A DNA stretch of 10,977 nucleotides from contig JAHZIG010000043.1 of assembly GCA_019419865.1 (NCBI GenBank), positions 1 to 10,977 on the forward strand, in the 5' to 3' direction. Each line of letters starts with the position of its first letter. Position 1 is the first letter of the stretch. Source of the DNA: Clostridiales bacterium (GTDB taxonomy: Bacteria > Bacillota > Clostridia > Monoglobales > Monoglobaceae). The notes beneath the pieces are model-generated. The model had not been told where the DNA came from. It made no database searches and saw only the letters and a program-made list of their open reading frames with translations. Below are positions 1 to 6,790 of the stretch, piece after piece. Position numbers and translations under genes: made by a program.

Positions 1-58
1 TTTTATTTTTTTCTTAAATTCCCCTTGACTTTTTATAGCTGGTCTAATCTCTACGTTG

Positions 59-1897
59 CTAACGCTTTACTACGTTTTCTTCTGAATATGTATTGATTAT
101 CTTGATAAACCCGTCCGCGTATTTTTTGGCTTTGACTTCGCCTACGCCGCGTATGTTTAAAAATTCCGAGCGGCTCGCGGGCTTTTTCAGGCAGATCTCC
201 TTAAGCGTCGCGTCGGTGAATATGACGTAGGCGGGAACTCCCGCGAGCAAGGACAGCTTCCTCCTGTACGCCTTCAGTCTGCCGTAGAGCTCCTCGTCTA
301 TCTCCTCGTCCGGCGCGTCGGTATACTGCGTTTTCGTTTTGCTCTGCGGAACCTTTCGCACGACGTCTTTTTTATCGAACACGATCTCCTTCGACTTCTC
401 GGTCGGCGCCACGCAGGGGTATTTCCCTATGTTATTGATATACAGGTACCCGTTATCGATCAAATAATCTATAAGCTCCAAGATGCGGACCTGAGATTCG
501 CCGCTCATTATCCCGAACGTCGGCATGTTCTCAAGGCCAAAGTACGAGATCGTATCGTCCGTCTTGCCCGCAAGGATCTTAGCTATCGCCCGCCTTCCGA
601 GATTGACATCTTTCCTATACAGCCTATATACGCAGGAGACGATCTTCTGCGCCTCGACGGTTATGTCCTCGTCCACGAAATTTTCATTGCAGTTTGAACA
701 CTTCCCGCAATAGTCCGGGGCCTTCTCCCCAAAGTATTCAAGCATGAGCTGTCTGAGACATCCGTCGGTTACGCAGTATTTTTTCATCGACTTTAAGTTT
801 CTCAGGTCGTTCTCTACCGCCCGTTCCGCCTCTTTTTCGTCGAGTTCTTCGTTTCTCTCCGTGTTCTTTATCATAAACTCGTTCAGGCGGATATCGCCGG
901 GGCTGTAGAGAAGTATGCAGTCCGCCTCCCCGCCGTCTCTTCCGGCGCGTCCGGCTTCCTGATAGTAGCTCTCTATGTTCTTGGGCATATTATAGTGGAT
1001 CACGAACGAGACGTTGGACTTATCTATCCCCATCCCAAACGCGTTGGTTGCGACCATCACCGTCTTTTCGTCGTACATAAAATCCCTTTGGTTCGCGGCG
1101 CGCTCATCGTCCGTAAGTCCCGCGTGATACTTCGTCGCGCCGATATCCAGGGAATTTAGCTCGTGTTCGAGCTTATCGACCGTCTTCCGCGTAGCACAAT
1201 ATACTATCCCGCTCCTGCCCTCGTAGCGTCGTAGGTACTCGAGCAGAGTTTTAAACTTACTCTTAGGCCGCTCGACCCCGAAAAAAAGATTCTTTCGGTT
1301 GAACCCTGTCGTCAGCGTAAACGGATCGTCGAGTTTCAGCAGCTCCGCTATATCCTGCTTGACCCGCGACGTGGCCGTAGCCGTAAACGCGCTTATCACA
1401 GGCCTGTAAGCGAGACGGTCTATGAACTCGGCTATTTTCAGATAGCTCGGCCTGAAGTTTATTCCCCACTGAGAAATACAGTGCGCCTCGTCCACCGTGA
1501 CCATGGCTATCGGCGCCGAGCGTGCGAACTCGATAAACTCGTCAGTCGGCAGTCTCTCGGGCGCGACGTAGACTATTTTGCATCGCCCTCTCCTCAGCTC
1601 GTCCAAGGCGGCGCCTCTCATATACGCGGACTGCGCGCTGTTGATACACGCCGCGTTTATACCGCTCTCCCTGAGCGCGCCGACCTGATCCTGCATCAGC
1701 GAGATAAGCGGAGATATAACGACCGTTATCCCGTCCGTCAGCATAGCCGGAACCTGATAGCATATCGATTTCCCGGCTCCGGTCGGCATTATGCCGAGCG
1801 CGTCCCTGCCGGACAGGATCGCGTCTATTATCTCCTCCTGCCCGTTTCTGAACGAGGTATGCCCAAAATATTTCCTTAAAACGTCAAACTTATCCAT
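59..1897 (-). CDS. recQ: ATP-dependent DNA helicase RecQ
   Basis: This is a RecQ-family 3'-5' DNA helicase of 612 residues, close to the usual bacterial length of about 600. RecQ unwinds DNA during recombination and fork repair in the cytoplasm. Motif 0 is FRNGQ near residue 16, and Walker A is MPTGAGKS at 37-44. The DEAH box is at 136-139 inside the RecQ-type VDEAHCISQWG, motif III is SAFTATAT at 169-176, and motif VI is QEAGRAGRDG at 313-322. The zinc site has C380, C397, C400 and C403, the same numbers as in E. coli RecQ. A winged-helix region follows, and an HRDC domain spans about 535-605. The frame stays open upstream to 2041, but the start at 1897 is chosen because a GGAG lies 9 nt before the ATG and a consensus promoter (1937-1965) would transcribe only from about 1930. 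The gene appears monocistronic and intact. Identification is near certain. Confidence 0.97.
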   Translation of the reverse strand: MDKFDVLRKYFGHTSFRNGQEEIIDAILSGRDALGIMPTGAGKSICYQVPAMLTDGITVVISPLISLMQDQVGALRESGINAACINSAQSAYMRGAALDELRRGRCKIVYVAPERLPTDEFIEFARSAPIAMVTVDEAHCISQWGINFRPSYLKIAEFIDRLAYRPVISAFTATATSRVKQDIAELLKLDDPFTLTTGFNRKNLFFGVERPKSKFKTLLEYLRRYEGRSGIVYCATRKTVDKLEHELNSLDIGATKYHAGLTDDERAANQRDFMYDEKTVMVATNAFGMGIDKSNVSFVIHYNMPKNIESYYQEAGRAGRDGGEADCILLYSPGDIRLNEFMIKNTERNEELDEKEAERAVENDLRNLKSMKKYCVTDGCLRQLMLEYFGEKAPDYCGKCSNCNENFVDEDITVEAQKIVSCVYRLYRKDVNLGRRAIAKILAGKTDDTISYFGLENMPTFGIMSGESQVRILELIDYLIDNGYLYINNIGKYPCVAPTEKSKEIVFDKKDVVRKVPQSKTKTQYTDAPDEEIDEELYGRLKAYRRKLSLLAGVPAYVIFTDATLKEICLKKPASRSEFLNIRGVGEVKAKKYADGFIKIINTYSEENVVKR

Positions 1898-1906
1898 ATT
1901 CAATAT

Positions 1907-1910
1907 CTCC
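1907..1910 (-). promoter_or_regulatory. recQ ribosome-binding site (decides the start)
   Basis: GGAG on the minus strand lies 9 nt before the ATG at 1897. The upstream in-frame ATG at 1951 lies inside the promoter spacer, so it cannot be used from that promoter. Confidence 0.75.
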
Positions 1911-1936
1911 GCTGTTATATAATTTTCGATACGTTT

Positions 1937-1965
1937 ATTATACAATTCCATTCCGCCCGTGTCAA
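1937..1965 (-). promoter_or_regulatory. Consensus sigma-70/sigma-A promoter of recQ
   Basis: On the minus strand, TTGACA (1965-1960) is followed by a 17-bp spacer and TATAAT (1942-1937). This matches both consensus hexamers perfectly at the optimal spacing. Transcription would start near 1930, leaving a leader of about 33 nt that carries the ribosome-binding site for the ATG at 1897. Nothing like an operator was seen around it, which suggests constitutive expression (inference). Confidence 0.9.
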
Positions 1966-2051
1966 CGAAACGCCTATAATATATAAAGGTGCCCCCGCGA
2001 GGCCGGAATCTTATCCGCAAATAAAATCCTCCGCCCCGCAAAAGCGCCCGT

Positions 2052-2091
2052 TTTTCTTATTTTCTTATTTTCTTATTTTCTTATTTTCTTA
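2052..2091. repeat. Five tandem copies of an 8-bp unit (TTTTCTTA)
   Basis: The plus strand reads TTTTCTTA five times in perfect succession (TAAGAAAA on the minus strand). It lies in the 235-bp gap between the exporter operon's stop (2133) and the recQ start (1897), upstream of the recQ promoter. It looks like a simple-sequence array prone to slippage. It codes for nothing, and no stable hairpin precedes it, so I do not call it a terminator. Confidence 0.9.
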
Positions 2092-2132
2092 GTACTTCAT
2101 ATACGTTCTTGCCGCGCCGCCCGCAAAATTCT

Positions 2133-3893
2133 CTATTCGGTCTGGAACTGACTGTTATACAACTCGCTGTAAAATCCGCCTTTTTTGAGCAGTTCCTTAT
2201 GGCTACCCTGTTCGACTATCTTACCGTCCCGCATCACCAGGATCAGCGACGCGCCCTGTATCGTCGAAAGCCTGTGCGCGACTATAAAGCTGGTCCTGCC
2301 CTGCATCAGCTTATCGAACGCCCTCTGTATCCGCATCTCGGTGCGGGTATCGATGTTCGAGGTCGCCTCGTCCAGTATCAGCATAGGCGGCAGGCAGAGC
2401 ATTACCCTTGTGATACACAAAAGCTGTTTTTGTCCCTGGCTTATGCTGTCCTCGCTCAAGACGGTGTCGAGACCGTTCGGCAGTCTTTCGATAAACGACC
2501 AGCTGTGCGCCTCTTTCGCCGCCCGGATAATCTCCTCCTCCGTCGCATCCGGCTTTCCGAAACAGATGTTATCCCTGACCGTTCCGTTTTTGATCCAGGT
2601 ATCCTGCAAGACCATTCCGAAAGCCCCGCGCAGGGAGTGTCTCGAAAGCTCTTTGACAGGATTTGAATCCACCCTGATCTCACCCTTGTCCACGTCGTAA
2701 AAACGCATCAGCAGATTGATAAACGTCGTCTTGCCGCACCCGGTCGGTCCGACGATAGCGACCCTCATTCCGGGCGATACATGCAGGTTAAAGTCCTCGA
2801 TAAGACTCTTGCTCTTGTCGTAGCTAAAACTCATTCCGCTTATATCCACCTCGCCCTTTACGTCCTCGAGCTTACCTTCAGCGTCTTTACTCTCCTCTTC
2901 TTCTTCAAGGAACTCGAATATCATGGACGCGCAGGCGAGCGCGTTCTGCATCTCGGTAACCACCGAGCTTATATCGTTAAACGGCTTCATATACTGGTTG
3001 GCGTATGAGAGCAACACCGTAAGCCCGCCGACCGTCAGGGCGCCGCCCGGGATAAAGATCGTTCCGACCAATGCCACGATGGCGTAGATGATATTATTTA
3101 CAAACCGGGTCGAAGGATTCGTAAGACTGCTGTAGAAGATCGCCTTTTGGCTGTAATTCTTGAGCTTTTGATTGACCTTGGCGAAGTTCTCGGACGCCTT
3201 GCCCTCGTAGCCGAACGACTTGACGATCTTCTGCCCGCCGATCATCTCCTCGACCAGAGCGGTCTGTTGTCCTCTCGCCTTGCTCTGCTTCTGAAACATC
3301 CTGTACGAGCGGGACGCTATGAATTTTGCGACCAGAAAACTCAGCGGCGTCAGAACTATCACTATGAGCGTGATCCAGACGTTCATGGAAAACATAAAGA
3401 TAAGCGTGACCGCTATCGTCACAACGCCCGAAAACAGCTGCGTAAAGCCGAGCAGCAGACCGTCCGATAAAATATCCGCGTCGGTCGTTATACGGCTTAA
3501 AATATCGCCCGAGCTGCGGCCGTCCAGATATGACAGCGGAAGCCGCTGCATGTGCCTGATCGACCTCGAGCGTATGTCGCGAACGATCCGATAGGCCATG
3601 CGATTATTGACGAGGTTCATTATCCATGACGCCGCCGCGGAGAGCGCCGCGAACGCTACGATCTGTTTCAGGTAATACCACATAGCGCCGAAGTTTACCC
3701 GCCCCTCGGCCACGATCTGGTCTATAGCGTCTCCGAACAGGATGGGCACGTACAGCTGCAAGACGACCGACGCCGCCGCGAGTATAACGCTTATTATCAG
3801 AAATATCCTGTATTTTGCGATAAAGCGCATGAGCTTAAAAAACGCGTCCTTGCTCTTGCCTATCGCGTTTAACCTTTTATTCTTGATATTCAT
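2133..3893 (-). CDS. ABC exporter half-transporter, catalytic subunit of a heterodimer
   Basis: This 586-residue ABC half-transporter has an N-terminal six-helix membrane domain (about 20-325) and a C-terminal ATPase domain (about 345-586). Walker A is GPTGCGKTT at 382-390, and the Q-loop Gln is Q430. Walker B is MLILDE with the catalytic Glu at 509, and the H-loop His is H540. The signature is degenerate, ISQGQ (484-488) instead of LSGGQ, as I recall for TM288-type subunits of heterodimeric exporters. Its stop and start pair closely with the upstream ABC gene: the gap is 15 nt and contains the AAGGAGG ribosome-binding site 7 nt before the ATG. The two genes are therefore almost certainly co-transcribed and assemble in the inner membrane as one exporter. 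The substrate cannot be read from sequence; multidrug or lipid-like compounds are typical of the family. The linker between domains is very acidic (run of Glu at 328-334). Confidence 0.93.
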   Translation of the reverse strand: MNIKNKRLNAIGKSKDAFFKLMRFIAKYRIFLIISVILAAASVVLQLYVPILFGDAIDQIVAEGRVNFGAMWYYLKQIVAFAALSAAASWIMNLVNNRMAYRIVRDIRSRSIRHMQRLPLSYLDGRSSGDILSRITTDADILSDGLLLGFTQLFSGVVTIAVTLIFMFSMNVWITLIVIVLTPLSFLVAKFIASRSYRMFQKQSKARGQQTALVEEMIGGQKIVKSFGYEGKASENFAKVNQKLKNYSQKAIFYSSLTNPSTRFVNNIIYAIVALVGTIFIPGGALTVGGLTVLLSYANQYMKPFNDISSVVTEMQNALACASMIFEFLEEEEESKDAEGKLEDVKGEVDISGMSFSYDKSKSLIEDFNLHVSPGMRVAIVGPTGCGKTTFINLLMRFYDVDKGEIRVDSNPVKELSRHSLRGAFGMVLQDTWIKNGTVRDNICFGKPDATEEEIIRAAKEAHSWSFIERLPNGLDTVLSEDSISQGQKQLLCITRVMLCLPPMLILDEATSNIDTRTEMRIQRAFDKLMQGRTSFIVAHRLSTIQGASLILVMRDGKIVEQGSHKELLKKGGFYSELYNSQFQTE

Positions 3894-3908
3894 CTAAGCC
3901 CCTCCTTT

Positions 3909-5693
3909 CTATTGAGCCTTCCGTTCGAACTCGTCGCGCTCGTCCGGGTATTGAGAAAAATAGATCTCTCGGTAGGTCTCGCAGTCGTTCATAAGTTCGT
4001 CGTGGGTCCCGGCGCCTTCCAGCCTTCCGTTGTCTAGCGCGAGTATCAGATCGGCGTGTCTGATACCGGCGATCCTTTGGGATACGACGAAAGTCGTTAT
4101 ATCCTTGTCCAGATTATGGATAGCCTTGCGCAGAGCGGCGTCGGTGGCGTAATCCAGCGCGCTCGAGCTGTCGTCCAGGATCAATATCTCCGGCTTTGCG
4201 ACCAAGGTGCGCGCGATCGAGAGACGCTGCCTCTGTCCGCCCGAGAGGTTCTTGCCGTTCTGCTCCAGCTTAAAATCCAGCTTTCCGGGCTTGTTCTCCA
4301 CAACGTCCTTAGCCTGCGCGACGCTCAAAGCCTCCCAAAGCGCCTCGTCGTCCGCGTCCTGGTCGCCCCATTTCAGGTTGTCGCGTATGCTGCCTTTAAA
4401 CAGCGTGGACTTTTGCTGTACGATCCCGACTTTTTTACATAATTCTTCCTTGGAATAGCTTTTAACGTCCCGTCCGTCGATCGACACGCTCCCGGATACC
4501 GCGTCGTAGAACCTGGGCAGGAGACTGACCAGGGTCGTCTTGCCCGCGCCCGTTCCGCCTATGATACCGACCGTCTGGCCTTTTTTGACCGAGAACGATA
4601 TGCCCGAAAGGCTTGGAGCTCCCGCCCCCTTATATGAAAATTCCACGTCGCTGAACCGAACCGCCGCGTCTTTATCTTTGCTTTCGGAAGATCTGTCCTC
4701 CGCTTCGGCGCCCCGCTCGGCCGCGTTTTTCGCGTCGGGATAGCTCATACTCGACTTCACGCTAAGAACTCCGGCGACGCGCTGAGCGCAGGCCATCGAT
4801 TTATTCAGCGTGATGATCAAAGATACCAGTTTGATAAGCTCGACGATTATCTGAAGCATATAATTGTACAGCGCCACGACCTCGCCCTGCTGCATACCGC
4901 CGATATTCACCTGCACGGCCGACTGCTGTATAAGTACGACGGCGGCGATATTGATCAACACGTAGGTAAGCGGGTTGAGAAGCGCGGACACCCTGCCGAC
5001 GAACTCGTTGAGCGCCGTCAGCTCGCGGTTCGCGTCCTCAAACTCTTCAACCGACTCCTCCTCGCGGCAAAACGCGCGGATCACCCGCGCGCCGGTCAGA
5101 TTCTCCCTCGTCAGCCCTGTGACCCTGTCGAGTCCCGCCTGCACTTTCTTAAACAGCGGGATGCTTATCTTCATTATCGCAAAAACGACGACGAATAACA
5201 CCGGGATCGTAACCGCGAATATCAGCGCGCAGCGGACGTTGATCGTAAACGCCATGATCATCGCGCCGAACACGATAAACGGACTTCGCAATACCAGCCT
5301 AAGCCCCATATTCAACCCGTTCTGCACCTGATTCACATCGTTGTTGATCCTCGTGATCAAAGTATCGCTCCCGAGCGAGTCCAGCTCGGTAAACGAAAGC
5401 CCCTGAATATGGTCGAACAGCGCCTGCCTGAGCCGCGTCGCAAATCCCACGCTCGCCTTAGCCGCAAAAAACTGGGCTGTGAAACTGCTCGCAAGCCCCA
5501 AAAACGCCATGACCAACAGGATGACCGTACACCAAACGATGTAAGGATAATCGTTGTTCGCAACGCCGACGTCGATCATCTTGGCCACCACGATCGGAAC
5601 CAAAAGATCGAACACGACCTCGAGCAGCTTAAACAGCGGCGACAGCACGCTCTCCTTTTTATAATCTTTCAGATAGATAAAAAGTCTTTTCAA
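3909..5693 (-). CDS. ABC exporter half-transporter, degenerate-site subunit of a heterodimer
   Basis: This ABC half-transporter of 594 residues has a membrane domain at about 15-305 and an ATPase domain at about 343-590. Walker A is GGTGAGKTT (379-387), the Q-loop is at Q426/Q427, and the signature is a perfect LSGGQ (483-487). Two catalytic residues are changed. Walker B ends in Asp (LILDD, D508) where the general base Glu is expected, and the H-loop His is replaced by Gln (VVSQR, Q539). This is the pattern of the non-catalytic partner in exporters such as TM287/288 and BmrCD. The downstream gene has the reverse set of defects. A charged linker of about 25 residues (318-343) joins the domains. 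The frame extends to a TTG at 5717, but I choose the TTG at 5693. It follows AAGGGGTGA at 8 nt and gives the N-terminus MKRLFIYLKDYKKE, typical of the family; the 5717 TTG has no such site. Confidence 0.92.
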   Translation of the reverse strand: MKRLFIYLKDYKKESVLSPLFKLLEVVFDLLVPIVVAKMIDVGVANNDYPYIVWCTVILLVMAFLGLASSFTAQFFAAKASVGFATRLRQALFDHIQGLSFTELDSLGSDTLITRINNDVNQVQNGLNMGLRLVLRSPFIVFGAMIMAFTINVRCALIFAVTIPVLFVVVFAIMKISIPLFKKVQAGLDRVTGLTRENLTGARVIRAFCREEESVEEFEDANRELTALNEFVGRVSALLNPLTYVLINIAAVVLIQQSAVQVNIGGMQQGEVVALYNYMLQIIVELIKLVSLIITLNKSMACAQRVAGVLSVKSSMSYPDAKNAAERGAEAEDRSSESKDKDAAVRFSDVEFSYKGAGAPSLSGISFSVKKGQTVGIIGGTGAGKTTLVSLLPRFYDAVSGSVSIDGRDVKSYSKEELCKKVGIVQQKSTLFKGSIRDNLKWGDQDADDEALWEALSVAQAKDVVENKPGKLDFKLEQNGKNLSGGQRQRLSIARTLVAKPEILILDDSSSALDYATDAALRKAIHNLDKDITTFVVSQRIAGIRHADLILALDNGRLEGAGTHDELMNDCETYREIYFSQYPDERDEFERKAQ

Positions 5694-5698
5694 ATCTC

Positions 5699-5707
5699 TC
5701 ACCCCTT
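5699..5707 (-). promoter_or_regulatory. Ribosome-binding site deciding the TTG start at 5693
   Basis: AAGGGGTGA on the minus strand is close to the full anti-Shine-Dalgarno complement. Its G-run sits 8 nt before the TTG at 5693. The alternative TTG at 5717 lacks any purine-rich site. Confidence 0.7.
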
Positions 5708-5716
5708 CTGTTTTCA

Positions 5717-5745
5717 ATATTAACAGTATAACTCATTTTTTGCAA
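5717..5745 (-). promoter_or_regulatory. Candidate promoter of the ABC exporter operon
   Basis: On the minus strand, TTGCAA (5745-5740) and TAATAT (5722-5717) are separated by 17 bp, each matching 4 of 6 consensus bases. Transcription would begin near 5710, just before the ribosome-binding site. The -35 lies inside the left arm of the inverted repeat at 5737-5798, so a protein bound there could block it. An overlapping TATACT (5730-5725) is an alternative -10 with a poorer -35. Confidence 0.4.
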
Positions 5746-5798
5746 TATGAATAATATTGTTTTTAAGGCTCAGTAATATAAATTTTATATTGCAAAAA
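5737..5798. repeat. Inverted repeat in the regulator-exporter gap, possible operator
   Basis: The 12-bp arms TTTTTGCAATAT (5737-5748) and ATATTGCAAAAA (5787-5798) are perfect inverted copies. Allowing one mismatch they extend to 15 bp each. The TTGCAA cores are 50 bp apart, roughly five helical turns. A second palindrome, AATATAAA-T-TTTATATT (5775-5791), partly overlaps the right arm. The left arm covers the candidate -35 of the exporter promoter. This is consistent with paired regulator sites, perhaps for the LysR-family protein encoded next door, but AT-rich sequence makes some symmetry expected by chance. Confidence 0.5.
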
Positions 5799-5842
5799 TT
5801 AAAAGCCTCCCTACGCGTAAATCGTGCGAAAGGGTCAAGATT

Positions 5843-6703
5843 TTATACGCTTATATTGGGGAAACAGTCGTCCAAAAAGTCCCGGACGATCGAGGGGAGC
5901 TTTTTATCTTTTCTCCAGATAAGGACGATCTCGGTCTCAAGCTCTTTTTCATCAAGCGTTCTCACGCAAAGCCCGGAGCAGAGATCCTGCATCGACTGCG
6001 GAAAGATAGCCGTAGCGAGGCCTTCTTTCGCCCAGAGCAGAGCGTCGCGGGCGTCGTCGCAGGTGCAGAAAATATCGGGCGATATGTTCCGCGAATAGAA
6101 CGCGTCCGAGATCAAGCCCTCGTATCTGCGGTAGAGAACCAAAGGACGGTCTCTTAGAGCCGAGAGGTCTATTTTTTCCTCCTCTTCCATCCGCAGTTTG
6201 GGCGAATATACGGCGATCATCGGTTCGGAGCGCAGGACGATATATCCCACGTCGTCGAGACGCAGAGGGGTGCGCGCCGCCGAGATGTCGATCAGTCCGT
6301 CGAACAGGTCGTTATACAGAGAAAACGTGAACCCGTCGCGAATCTCAAAGTTAACGTCGGGGTTTTTCTGCGCGAATTTTGCGAAGTAGGGCGTCATCAC
6401 CCCGACCGTGGTCGATGTGATACCTATGCGCAGAGTCCGCCTCTTCCCGACCTTAGAGACCTCCAAAGCCGCGGAGCGCGCGTAATTCAAAAGGTTTTCC
6501 GAGCGGTCGTACAACAGCTTACCGGCCTCGGTCAGCGTAACCCCCTGACTCGTCCGCTCGAACAGACGGACGCCCAGCTCCTCCTCGAGCTGACGAAGCT
6601 GATAACTCAGCGGCGGCTGAGACATATTAAGCCGCCTCGCCGCCTCGTTGATACTCCCGGTATCGGCTATTTTAAGAAAATATTCGAGTTGTTTAAGTTC
6701 CAT
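5843..6703 (-). CDS. LysR-family transcriptional regulator
   Basis: This is a complete LysR-type regulator of 286 residues, slightly short of the usual 290-310. The N-terminal winged helix-turn-helix (1-60) contains the hallmark AARRLNMSQPPLSYQLRQLE (21-40) followed by LGVRLFER and a T-EAG motif. A linker helix at about 60-88 leads to the periplasmic-binding-protein-like effector domain (about 90-286), which starts LRIGITSTTVG. The effector ligand cannot be deduced. AGGAGG lies 6 nt before the ATG. It points in the same direction as the two exporter genes, which begin 149 nt beyond its stop across a region with a long inverted repeat. Control of the exporter is therefore plausible, although LysR regulators more often sit divergent from their targets. 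No convincing promoter was found in the 87-nt gap upstream: TATATT at 6749-6744 has no good -35. Confidence 0.95.
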   Translation of the reverse strand: MELKQLEYFLKIADTGSINEAARRLNMSQPPLSYQLRQLEEELGVRLFERTSQGVTLTEAGKLLYDRSENLLNYARSAALEVSKVGKRRTLRIGITSTTVGVMTPYFAKFAQKNPDVNFEIRDGFTFSLYNDLFDGLIDISAARTPLRLDDVGYIVLRSEPMIAVYSPKLRMEEEEKIDLSALRDRPLVLYRRYEGLISDAFYSRNISPDIFCTCDDARDALLWAKEGLATAIFPQSMQDLCSGLCVRTLDEKELETEIVLIWRKDKKLPSIVRDFLDDCFPNISV

Positions 6704-6790
6704 GGTTGTCCTCCTAAGCGTTGGGTTCTAAAACTATCGATATAATATAGCTCTAAACCTCGAACGCGAAACTTTGCGCCGAGACGGGCG

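Noticed and set aside
25..53. TTGACT on the plus strand near the left edge as a promoter -35
   Set aside because: At 16-18 bp spacing there is no acceptable -10, and the downstream plus strand is antisense to recQ.
1898..2041. N-terminal extension of RecQ by 48 codons
   Set aside because: It begins at a TTG without a ribosome-binding site and contains the recQ promoter. The sequence is unlike RecQ N-termini.
2105..2130. GC-rich segment after the exporter stop as an intrinsic terminator
   Set aside because: The best pairing I can draw is a TTGC/GCAA stem with a 10-nt loop, and no U-run follows on the minus strand.
2109..2666. Plus-strand open frame opposite the exporter ATPase domain
   Set aside because: It is the antisense of the Walker A to H-loop region of a well-supported ABC gene; the open frame reflects codon composition.
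6741..6746. TATAAT on the plus strand upstream of the LysR gene
   Set aside because: No -35 at workable spacing and no plus-strand gene downstream.
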